This document shows positions 8,899 to 25,769 of a stretch of DNA of 37,905 bases, piece after piece. The DNA is from Branchiostoma floridae (Eukaryota; Chordata; Leptocardii; Amphioxiformes; Branchiostomatidae), in contig NC_049979.1 in NCBI RefSeq assembly GCF_000003815.2, forward strand, positions 13,697,571-13,735,475, given 5' to 3'. Numbering within the stretch: position 1 is the first letter of the stretch; every line of letters starts with the position of its first letter. The translations under genes were made by a program, and so were the position numbers. The notes beneath the pieces were generated by a model, which saw nothing but the letters and a program-made list of their open reading frames with translations, was not told the DNA's origin and searched no databases.

Positions 8899-11800
8899 AT
8901 GTCAAAGGGACTCAGCCACATGGTTGGCATCCTTTACAGTGCCCCATGGTGTGGGGGTGGGGCACTGCACTTCAACTTCTGCAGAAACTTAAAGACTCTG
9001 GGTTCACAACAAGCTGCGAGCTTTCACGGTTTCTTAAGAATCCCCAAAGCAAAAAAGACGAGATGTTTGCAGGGCGGGTTCTCGGTATCTATCACTTGTC
9101 CAAGGCTATTCAACAGACTGTCCTTTTCGTCCACAAATTTTAAAACAAAGCAGCACTTCATTTGGGTCAACAGGAGGCTCACGCCAGGTGCCAGATCAAA
9201 AGGTATATATGGTGCTTGTAGCTTGGTCCAACAATTTGAGTGGTACAGCTCTGAGAGACCACGCCCCAAGGTAAAAGATGATGAAGGATTGGCAGAGGGA
9301 GGACAGGAGGAGGTCACTGAGAGGTCACAAGGCCAAGATCATGATGATGTCAAGGAGGATAAGGCAGCTGGAGGAGTGCCAGAACTGGTAAGGAGGAGCA
9401 GGGTTGGACGAGTTTTCTAAAAGACACTTGTCCTATTGGGCAGGTACATATGAAATTTACTTGCCCGAAACAAATTGTGGGTAGGACAATAATTGAGCTT
9501 GACCAATTGGCTATTTTACTTGCCCAGGACAATAGGGCTAGTGGACTTCGCCAACCCTGAGGAGGATGTTTTCTTATTGATGACATACTGCTACAGTGTA
9601 TAAAAATGATCAGTATTCTACAAGCCTGAAGCTGCCTTCCTTTCCAAAGAGAGTAGTCTATTTTGCCAGTGCCAGTTGTGGAATGCCTGAGATGAAAACA
9701 AGAACAGCAACTTGTAAATTGTACAGCAATGGGAATGCCATAATACTCCTTGGCATGCTGCATAACTTTGTTGCTCCCCCTTAATTGTTTCACATCTCTC
9801 TCCAGCATGAAAACATCTTCACTGTGCCAAACTTTTTATGTGGGGTGCGCATCAGCCTCACACCTGTCATCAGTTACCTGGTCATCAACAGTAACTTCAC
9901 CTGGGCCATGGCACTGTTCGGACTGGCAGGGCTCACAGACCTGGTGAGAGCTGGAACAGTTACACTAACTGATAACTTATAATTTAACTACTCTCCAAGC
10001 AGAGGCTGCTGGAAAAAATCGTGACCTTTTCCTTTGAATCCATTTTTTTATTGATCGACCGTTCCCAAAGGTCGGTCGATAAAAAACGGATGAAAGGAAA
10101 AGGTCACAATTTTTTTCACCAACCTCTGCTTGGAGAGTATGATCTAACCTATACATACAAATGAGGTTTAATTGGTTAGCAAACTCACCTTTGATAGGGA
10201 AAAGGTTGCTTTAATCCAGTCGACTCCCCGCTAATAGTATGATCTAGATGATGAAGATGATATGCTTTCTTGTCATTGCAGCTTTTTTTCTGACATAGCT
10301 GATGGAAGAGAATATATTTTGAAGACAAGTGATATATTTTGTATTTATAGTGCCTTCTTTATTCTCCCCAGTTTGATGGTTACATTGCTCGTAACTTCAA
10401 GAACCAGAGCTCAGCATTTGGTAGCTACATTGATCCCCTGGCAGACAAGTTCCTGGTCAGTGTGGTGTTTCTGAGTCTGACGTATGTGGGACTGATACCT
10501 GGTGGGTTCTCACACAAGGGATTTGTTGTGCTAATTGTTTGTTCAATACTATACTAAAGGATCTGAGAGTGGAATGCAGGGATTAAAGTCATCAGTCTTT
10601 CTTATGGTATTGTTGTGATGAAAAATGATGAAAAAAATATACTGGGTTGAAGTGGTGAATAGATATACATGTACATATGAAGGTTAGACATCCAGGTAAT
10701 AAGATAAGCCAAAAAGCAGTTACTCAAGCAACTGGATACGATTTTGGAAATGGTCAGACGTTTCAGATGGTATCCACCATCTTTCGTCAGTGACACTGAA
10801 GTGATCTGGGAGAAACTGGTCTTTTATACCCTAAATATGAATGCAAAACAGGACAGGACAATTATATATAGGAAACAAAGTCAGACGTACCTAGTTTGAA
10901 ACTAAGGTACTTGTAATATGACTACCATCTACCCAAAAGTTTACTTTAAGGTTTGAATAGTATAACATGAATTGTTTGTATAATGTAACTGATGCAGAAC
11001 TCCAAACTGTCCTTCACCTACAGAATGTTGATCTTCAAGGTGACACTTGTGTTGTTCTTTTGTCTTCCAGTTCCCCTGACATTGCTGATCATTGGGCGTG
11101 ACATTGGCCTGATACTGGCAGGATTCTATGTCAGATACAAGACACTACCCCCTCCTGTAAGCTTGTATTTAATGCTTTTAAATTTTGCAAGCCGGTTCTT
11201 GTCTTGTATAACATCTATATGTACATCCCTCTGTTCTTTGAGCTGAAAATCACAACAATGCAACAAGTTAAAGTTTTCTAGTATCTGAAGTTGATTGATC
11301 AACTTTCACTTCTATAGCTGTTTTCCCTTGCTAATTTTGTTTTGTTCAAAACTTCGAAGAATAACTCTTTGTGACATGATTACAAAATTAATGTTGTTTG
11401 TTATGTTGCCAGGTAACCTTTTCTCGTTACTTTGATGCCACCCACGCCACAGCCCAGCTGAAGCCAACCTTCATCAGTAAAGTAAACACAGCAGTACAGC
11501 TGGGTATGGTCACCTTCTCCCTAGCTGCTCCTGTACTGGGATATGTGGAACATCCCCTACTGCAAGCTCTATGGTTAGAACTCTTTCAACATCTATCTGG
11601 CTATAGTTTGTTAAATATGGTTACTGTTGAAGGTTTTGTTTTGGATATATATGCAGGGCTGTGACTAACTTAGTGTGTCCTCCACCCTTTCCAACAGTGA
11701 GACTGGGTAACAATACTTAGGACTGTCATTAGGACCTGCAGCCAGGCCACGGCCTTCTCATTAGCTTCTAGTAGGTCCTGGTTGGAGGTGTTGGGACCTA

Positions 11801-12138
11801 ATACACAGTCCTTTGTAATGTGTCCCATAGTTTGGGTAGGGTGTATCAGTTTGTATCATTTTGACTGTATCGGTTTGTCTACAGTAACTCAGCCCCCTAC
11901 TTCATGTAATACTGCATACCATCCCCTCCAACTTCAATCCTTATGTAAACTATAAAGATGTAAACTATAGAGATGTAAACTATGAAGCTAGATAATTTAC
12001 GATGTTTTTCATGTTTGTGCTCTGCTCTCCTGTCGTTTCTGCAGGTACTTGACAGCAGGAACCACTATTATGTCAGGTCTGAGCTACTTAGTGTACAAGG
12101 ACACATTCAAGGTCATTAGGAGGATGCACAGGAAGTGA
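8899..12138 (+). CDS. CRLS1: Cardiolipin synthase (CDP-alcohol phosphatidyltransferase)
   Basis: Condenses CDP-diacylglycerol with phosphatidylglycerol to cardiolipin in the inner mitochondrial membrane. Exons: 8899-9387, 9806-9943, 10372-10501, 11071-11156, 11413-11573 and 12045-12138 (stop TGA), in frame, 365 aa. The CDP-alcohol phosphatidyltransferase motif D-x2-DG-x2-AR-x9-G-x3-D-x3-D is complete and is split by the intron after exon 2: D208, D211, G212, A215, R216, G226, D230 and D234. Further landmarks are [22 protein letters not shown] and [15 protein letters not shown], all typical of metazoan CRLS1. Hydrophobic segments follow the motif. The ATG is the first after an in-frame TAG in the 5' sequence. 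The first 163 residues are longer than in human (total about 301 aa), basic at first and acidic at the end, as expected for a targeting region plus linker. Candidate AATAAA signals cluster at 12779-12835. Confidence 0.95.
9424..9545. repeat. Imperfect inverted repeat in CRLS1 intron 1
   Basis: 'cctattg..gggcaggta' near 9430-9445 and 'tacttgcccaggacaatagg' near 9517-9537 are imperfect inverted copies, with a further 'acttgcccgaaac' between them. It looks like a degenerate transposable-element remnant just downstream of the exon 1 donor. Confidence 0.4.
9989..10139. mobile_element. Foldback (MITE-like) element, TACTCTCCAAG ends
   Basis: 151 bp that is nearly one hairpin. It starts TACTCTCCAAGCAGAGG and ends CCTCTGCTTGGAGAGTA. 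Arms of about 65 bp (with mismatches) surround a small loop near 10055-10065. It is flanked by taatttaac (9980-9988) and tgatctaac (10140-10148), a 9-bp target duplication with two differences. No ORF. It lies in CRLS1 intron 2. The same termini occur at 20709-20908. Confidence 0.88.
10600..10830 (-). repeat. Dispersed repeat fragment in CRLS1 intron 3
   Basis: Read on the minus strand, it carries a block around 'ggtggataccatctgaaacg' followed by 'tccagttgcttgagtaactg'. Part of it recurs at 7638-7672. It could be the 3' tail of a retroelement. I cannot assign the family from this piece. Confidence 0.45.
11943..11985. repeat. Short tandem duplication 'gatgtaaactata'
   Basis: A unit of about 17-18 bp is repeated directly in CRLS1 intron 5. 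Confidence 0.7.
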
Positions 12139-15100
12139 CTTTGTGTTGTTGATATCAAAGATACATATTTAAGATTTTTAATTGTCTTATGAGCTTATTC
12201 TGGCTTCTGTAGAGTTAGAGTACAATGTTGCACTGTATGGGATACACAGTTCATTACGTACTGTAAGCTTACTGCAACTACTGGTACAAAGTTTACAACT
12301 GTGTGAACTGGCATGGATGGAGGAAAAGGGTAATGTAAAACTACAGATGCACTCATAGTGCAAAATGTCATGTAGTTATTTACTTATGTTTGTATGAAAC
12401 AACAATTTTCTCCAGAGCATTGTGAAATATTGTGAAGAATGTTAAGATATGAGCAATTACTTTTTCATAAGAATTGACATTTTTTTTACCCAGACATGAA
12501 GCAAGGATTGGTTTTCACTTGATATTCCCAGTCTAAGCTTATTGGTTAGGTGCCCAATCCATTTCTTCATCAAGCTAACCACTTCAACAAATCTTTTGTT
12601 TCATGTCATGTTTGTGACAACACACATCCACTGCACTGTTTTGTAGCAGGATAGCGTTGCTGCTTTGAAACATTAATCAAATGTAACATAATCATTACCC
12701 AACAATGTATCTCTTGGCTGTCTTGCTCTTGTCATTGTCAATTCAGTAACACCATTTGCTCAGCTTAGTGCCAAGGTGAATAAAGCATGAATCAAATAAA
12801 TGAAAGCCTGGATCACAGCACAATAAACTAATAAAATTAGTGCAAAGTAAGGCCTGAACAAGCCTTTTGCAAAACTTTGCCAGAATGTATATTTTTCGTA
12901 CCAGAAGTAAAGCTTGTGAGGAAAACAACATACAAGCATTTGTAGTAGGTCTACAGCATCACTGGGGCACACAGTACGTGTGCATGCTTCTGTTCTGCAC
13001 AATGAAAAAATTTAACCTTTACCATTCAACCAAAATTGAAACTGGACAGGGAACTCAAGCAACAAGATTTTTTTTTATTCAACAATCTTCACATATCATC
13101 ATAGGGCAGTACACACTTCTTAGTGGACAAAATTACGCCTTAAGTTAAGCCTTAAGGTACAAAGTTTTGAGTCATAATCTTTAAATTTGCCTAACATTTT
13201 ACCATCCTTCTCGGCCTAGAAATGTTGACTAACAATCTTCAAAACAATCCCCATTCAAATCCACATTGCAGTTCTAAAACTGATCTCCAAACTAGTAAAT
13301 TCACACTTTCCTGTGTACCTTGTGTGAGAAAATAGATTTTAGTGCAGGCCTAATCATATACTTTGCTCTTTCATTGGGTGAGTGGACAATATGGAGAGAT
13401 TGATGTTATAAACAGCAACATTCAGACGTCATCTTAAGCTTTTGGGGGCAAGGTGACAAAATGTCCGCCAAAAAGTTACTTTTCCCATCAACACATCTAT
13501 GTGAACTGGTTCCATGTCTACTAGTGTAGACACATTTTTCTAACCTGTTTAATCTTTCTTTTAAGTTAAATTAAGGTTGTGATTCTTGAACTAAAACAAA
13601 GTGATTTAGTTTGTACATCACTAATCTTAACTGAGCTGATGGCTTTTCAAACTGGTCCACAGAAGGTGCCATTTGTTAAGGTTGAAGTGTATTTTCTTTG
13701 AGGCATTATATTTACAGGCAATAATCTGAGAAAATTTGACACATATTACAACTACATGGCAGGAAATGCAGTGACCTTATTTATCAGTACGATCATATAT
13801 AATTTGCTATACATTGGTTGTTAGTTACATATCACTCTGCATCTTTATCAACACTCGTTACAACTTACTACTGATAAAAAACTAAAAGAATAGGTATGAA
13901 GCAAACTATTGGTAATTGCAGAAGCCCTGACTGTGCAATTTTTGCTGGCTATCATTTTAAGATACTAAAAAAATTGTACATAATTTAAGCTGATCAAAAC
14001 AGATATGACTACTTACAGCTATTTGCCTGAAAAGCTGTTACACCATATTTGAAGAAATTATGCAAAAAGTCAACTCTTCACACTACCTTTTCATTTTCTT
14101 TAGTTTCTTTGATTTTGCTTCCAAAGCTTAAGAAATAGATAATGAACAGTCCTTTCTGGAGTATGCAATATCATGGTTGTATCCAGTAACAAACCTATCT
14201 ATCTCTGATGAGACAACATTCGGTAAGACATTTTCATTTTCATATTGCATCCTTGATTTTATGACCTATACACAGTAACTCTGCTACTTATTAATTATTT
14301 CTTTCTTTGTGAAAATAGCTTGAATACATGTGTTACATGTCTCTGAAATTAGGTCTTTCACCATAGATCCAACATTGTAACAGCTGCTGAGCATATCCAC
14401 TCAGCACTTAAACATACAAATTACAGATGTAGAAAATATTTGGGTTGATTCTGCTGCATTTTATTCCCTTAGGAACATTATCTTGCACTGCTATTCTCTC
14501 TTTAAGTTGTGGACAAATATTTGTAGCCAGTTTTTCTCTAAAGTTTAACTCTACCTCTACTCAAATCTTTAATCACGTTTGATAGGTATATAGAGGGTAC
14601 CCCGAAATATACCTCCAGGTATTAAATGGACTTCTGCCAAATATGAAATATAGGTCTTGAGCAGGGAGATCATATCTGAATCTTCAATTCCCCATATAAC
14701 AAAATACACGTCCCATGTTTTCAAACCATTCTCCTTCACAAAATATTTAAGACACACTACCTGAAAGAAAATTTGCTGATCAAAATCTAGTTTTGAACAT
14801 GTCTTCTCCAGTAATCCATATCTCTTTCATCGTTGTATGTACAATTCACCCTGTTGGGGGTAAGATATTCCTTGTCATTGGATGCCTTTGGTTAGTATTA
14901 CTGTATTTGGCCCGATCAAAAATGCATTTGGACTAAAAGAAACGGCCCAGACAAGCAAAAAAATAAGACATTTGTTACTGATAAGACATTAACCATTTTT
15001 CCATGGTCCATTTCCATTCTGACCCACTTTCATAATAAAATCTCAAGTCTTCTCAGCTCACCACCTCTCAATCGAAAATAACCCATAGCTTGTATCAAGG

Positions 15101-15975
15101 TGATAATTGGGTAATTTCTTTATAATCTATAATAATTCTACTAGCACTAGGTACATAATGAAGTGAACTAGTAGTGTCATTCTTGGTTTAGGCTAATGGT
15201 GACCATAGAGTTGCATTAGACTTGTAAGCATGGTTACAGACTGTTTATACAAGATCAAGTCTATTGTAATAACCAGCTTTCTTTTGTTGCTATCACTTGA
15301 GATAAACTAGAATATTACTTATCAACATACTTCAAAACTTAATATTAAGAGTGGCATTACAATATGAATACAAAGACATTGCAGTCACTTTAGAGCACAT
15401 CATTCACTTTAGAGCACATCATATTTAGCCTACAGTAATAGGAATCGAATGTACATCTGTATAACATTTACAGGAGAAGTAACAAAATTTTGCTTCAAAC
15501 AATTTCTGATGAAAAACTTCTAGTATCTAAAAACTACTACTGTAGAGCTCAAAGTGCCTCAAAGGTAACAGGAGAACATTTCATGCTTTTGCCTACGTCT
15601 GTTGTTAAAAGTTTCTTCAACTGGGTTTCAATTATGTCATGGACATTTTTTTGAAAACTGTTATATGTTTGAATGCCTATTGTATCTAGTAAAACTGGTC
15701 CCACAATGAAGCACAATGACTATCACAAATGTAGTGAAGTCTCAAAAGCTTCATAAATTGTAAATTATAGAGTTCACTGTCATACAATGGTAAAAAACAA
15801 CTAAAGGCCCTACCCTTTAAACTGTACTGTGTGCAGATAGTTTAAAAGATCAGACCCTGTAATACCATTTGTGTTGTTTCAAGTCATGTTTGCCCAGTTG
15901 GTATAGCAGTAATGCATTCCACAGCTGTTCTGATGGCTTGGTCCAATCAGGTGGGGAGGATTCAGTCATGTGACT
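12139..15975. other. Convergent 3' region of CRLS1 and ZFYVE21, no gene seen
   Basis: 3.8 kb between two stop codons that face each other. It holds the CRLS1 3' UTR, probably ending after the AATAAA cluster at 12779-12835, and a presumed ZFYVE21 3' UTR. TTTATT (AATAAA on minus) occurs near 13073 and 14461. A short tandem duplication of 'cactttagagcacatcat' lies at about 15387-15422. The longest ORFs here (under 100 codons) have no recognisable protein features. I see no RNA gene. Confidence 0.5.
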
Positions 15976-22183
<6,208 letters not shown>

Positions 22184-22189
22184 TTTATT
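22184..22189 (-). promoter_or_regulatory. Candidate TTC9 poly(A) signal
   Basis: TTTATT on + is AATAAA on the minus strand, about 1.17 kb after the TTC9 stop. Confidence 0.5.
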
Positions 22190-23362
22190 CTACAATACAC
22201 AATCCAGAAGGTTTACAATCATTATGATCCCAGATCTGATGCATGCAATTTTCCTATAGCAGGATATATAGTGTTGCAACGGTCCACCAGGCAGGATATC
22301 AGTTCCAGGTACATTCTCATTCTCAACATGTCATAAACGAATGGAGCTTGGAGCAGATACAATCTTCAAACTTGTCATGGACCATGCCCAACAGGTGCAA
22401 TTAACTTAGCAAAATTAATATCGGTCTGTATCTCTTATGCCAAAATCAATAAGCATGAAAATTATTTCATGGGATTAAATGGGATGTCAATGTTATCTAC
22501 TATGTATACAGATAAATTCTAAATAAAACTTTTGGAAGTGATACAAAAGGAGTAAAATGGAAACTTAAATGTGAATAAACAAGAAATAATATAATGGTGA
22601 AGTAATTTACCCAGTAACCTTTTTATGGTCTGTGTACCCAAACTGTAATTGTCGAATAGTTCAGCTTTTTGCATAAAAACAGCCTCAGCTTAAGTTACAA
22701 TATCCAGAAACTTGGTATCAGCTATTAGCACTAGTAATAACTGTAATTAACATAAACTATAACAGTATAACAACAATATGTTACATCTGATCAACGTCAC
22801 ATCGACAGAAACAGTTTATGACGGTGGAAACATTGTCAGTGGTACATGACAGATCTGTGATACTGAACAGTGTGAACTTCTCTTCGACTATGAACCAAGA
22901 TATACCATTGACAATTTATGTGCTACTTTTTCTATGCATATAAATCTATTTCTTCCTATCATCCCTGTTAGCAAGTTGCTTATGATACTCTTTATTCTCA
23001 TCTGCCACTTCAGTATAGTAAGTATTTTTAGTTGATCCAATTCAAGATAGATTCCATAACTTTCCCAGACTACATGTATGTTCATGCAATATCTGTACAA
23101 CAATCTCAATGTTGGCATTGGCATGTTTTCCATCACAAAAGTAAGTAATGTCACTTCTGATGCAAAATTGCTTTTCTCCCATGACATTACCAGCACAGTG
23201 CCTAGATATCCAAGGCAACATTTTCCACTCTAGGACAATGCCAGTCGAACCCAAATGGCACTGCCCAAAACAGTCACGGGCAGCTGATGTGACTTGATCT
23301 TTCTTCCCAAGTTTGCACCCTAAATTGAAATGTGCCCAACTGTCCATATTGTATCCATACAA
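22190..23362 (-). other. Probable TTC9 3' UTR
   Basis: AT-rich sequence between the TTC9 stop and the candidate poly(A) signal. No exon, RNA gene or repeat was recognised. Confidence 0.45.
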
Positions 23363-24783
23363 TTATGTATCAGCATTGTTATTGCCATTAGAGTCTGTGG
23401 TGCTATCTTCCTCTTCCTTTCTTCCCTTCCCCTCTGCATGTGTCATGATGACATCCTCCTCCTCCTGCTTGTTCCCAACTGAAGCACCTGTGTCCACCTG
23501 AGCATCACCTGAGGCAGATGTTTTGCTGTCAAACATGCCTTTGTACATGGCTTTCTGTCTCTGCACCTGTCTGGCTAGTGCCTCTTGTGTCAGCTTGATG
23601 TAGCGCTTAACATTGGGATCTGAACAAGATACGAAAATGCAAAAATTTTAGAAGAAAGACAAAACAGTATTTCAATATCTTTTTACTTAAAAGAAACATT
23701 GTGCCCAGTATTTTTTTTTTCAATATCAAACTTAACGAAATTGACAAAGCAAACATGAAGAGGAGAGATATGTGTCCCCTCACCACTTGGTGACTGTTGT
23801 AGTGCTTTGTGCAGCTTACTGAGTGCCCCATCATAGTCTTTGGAGTGGTACAGAGCCAGGCCATATCTGTACAGAGCCTTGGGGTTACCCGGCTTCCTCT
23901 CCAGCACTTCAGCACAGTAACTGCTCACCTTGGCATACTTCACCTCAGGCTCCTGGAGCAGACATGCTACAAGGAAGTAAGGAAAATGTGATATGGATAT
24001 GGAACCAGGGCTGAAACCTGTGGGCATATCATTTTTTAAGATCATCTGCCCACAACATGGACTTATTTGCAACACATTGCTAATTTCAATCATTATTACA
24101 TGTATATTCACCTGTCAGGTAATTTATTGTGATTTAAGAGGTAATTACCTGCCAAGTTGTTGTAACAGTTGGCTTCCAATTCCTGAATGGCGGTGTCTTG
24201 TTCTGAGGTTGTGGGCGTTTCCTCTGCACCTGACAGGGCTGCCACCTGCTGCATTGCCAATCCAGCACTACCTGCAGCACCTGAACTCCCACTCTGGTTA
24301 GAACAGTAAGATTTGTAAAAACTTCCTTGAATCAATTCAGATACAAGTGGTGTCTTGTGTATATCCACACTTTTAATATATGTAACATACAGGTAGTGAT
24401 GGACAGCCACTCTCTCGAGTTAAGTAGTAAATCAACACTGGAATGCTATTACTGACATGATTTGAATTGATTTTTGTCACTGCTATTTGTACCGTTACAT
24501 ATCTATGAAACTGTATAACAGTTAACGTTACCTTATGCAATGTTTTGAGGTACAGAAGTGCCCTGTGGTACTGGCCTATTGCCCCCTTGTATTTCTTCTG
24601 CTTGTACAGTTCATTCCCCTTCTCCTTGTGAGCTGTAGCCTTGCTGATCATTTCCTCAGGATCGACAGCCTTCATCCTGCTGGCCGTGGCACCTGGAGGA
24701 CCCATCTCAGACAGGCCGTTAGATGTCACACCTTGTGGGTCTGATAGGGTTTGATCACTTCCAACATCATCACTTGTTGCCAT
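23363..24783 (-). CDS. TTC9: Tetratricopeptide repeat protein 9 family
   Basis: A TPR scaffold protein of the TTC9A/B/C family; vertebrate members bind other proteins through TPRs, and the exact role here is unknown. Exons (minus): 24783-24532, 24293-24149, 23966-23784 and 23619-23363 (stop TAA), in frame, 278 aa. TPR1 lies at ~50-83 (KEKGNELYKQKKYKGAIGQY, HRALLYL). CYNNLA spans the exon 2/3 junction, followed by ACLLQ, VLERKPGNPKALYRYGLALY (~154-173) and DYDGALSKLHKAL. The family C-terminal signature is DPNVKRYIKLTQ..KAMYKGMF. Extra parts compared with TTC9C (171 aa): a ~46-residue N-terminus, a Gly/Ala/Ser-rich insert at ~85-115, and an acidic tail after residue ~220 with EEE and KEEED. Whether it is co-orthologous to all three vertebrate paralogues cannot be judged here. 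A 5' noncoding exon probably lies near 25096. Confidence 0.9.
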
Positions 24784-25769
24784 GGCTACTGATGATGCTT
24801 GTAAAAAGATGAAAAATATGTTTTAACCCTGATCTTCCTGTTGCATAATCTCAGAATAATAACGGTTAAACCAACGTCAATGTGATGCCAACAGACTGCT
24901 GGCTACCATCAGATACCATCTACCATTGCGATAGTCCAAAACATAATCTATCAAAGTTTAGATTGATCAGACTGACATTCTAAGTAACGTTAACGTTTAA
25001 TAGTGTTACTTTACTAATAGAAAGTGTCAAAAGTAGAAATTCAGAAATCAGTTAATGAGATTATCTAACTTGTCAGTGCCGCATGACCCAGTTACCTGGA
25101 TTCTCGGTAGTCAGTCTTGAACAATGTCTTGAATGACCAGGTGAATTGTGAACCAAAATCACTTCCCTTTGAGTTTGATAACCTGTTCGATCACTTCCTT
25201 GGTTCTATATTGCAATGTTCAAAGTCACAATAAAACAATGAGCGAAACGTGACCAATATGACACTGTTGTGGCCACCAGCCCTTTGTTTGAGGCCTAGCA
25301 GAGGCGACTGAATGATATTTCGTTGATGGTATGGTCATTATCAATGATATTAAAGATACTTGAAAAGCCAACCTTATGAACTGTTCCTGGTTCCTGTGTT
25401 GTCTTCCAAAGTTGGACGCATCTACATTTAACGTTATGATGGCTGGACATTTTATAGATACTCAGGTCGTAGTATGTAAAAAAATCAGACCTAGAATGAT
25501 ATGAACACATGTATTCTTTGAAGATTTGTCTATAACACTACAATCAATTCTTAACTGTCATGTTGTTTTTCAAGCCTAAAAAATATTAGTCTCCTCTGTT
25601 AATAATGGATTGTTCCAATGTCAGGTCAAAGGTTGATTTAGAGGAGAATCCATGTTGGCGCGTGCGGTTAGAGTTAGTTTGTGAGTTTTGAACATTTTCC
25701 TTGGCCCTGTAACCAATCCAGAGGCGCAGTGTTTTTACCAAGGACATCCCTGAAAATTCAAGGTCCGAT
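24784..25769. promoter_or_regulatory. Divergent region between TTC9 and NDUFAF1
   Basis: About 1 kb between two outward-facing start codons. On the minus strand a good donor (ATCCAG|GTAAC, exon edge 25096) and an acceptor (TTTTACAAG|, edge 24797, 14 nt before the ATG) predict a TTC9 5' noncoding exon upstream of 25096 and an intron of about 300 bp. TAACGTTAACG lies near 24987. The actual promoters were not identified. Confidence 0.4.

Noticed and set aside
9350-9808. 152-codon minus-strand ORF opposite CRLS1 exon 1 and intron 1
   Set aside because: Composition and lack of motifs mark it as a shadow. The plus strand carries the real gene.
14569-14757. 62-codon minus-strand ORF in the convergent 3' region
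   Set aside because: No start context, splice partner or family resemblance. Probably untranslated.
24777-24790. GTTGCCATGGCTAC resembling an RFX X-box
   Set aside because: It coincides with the TTC9 Kozak/start codon, and the resemblance is explained by the GCCATGGC start context.
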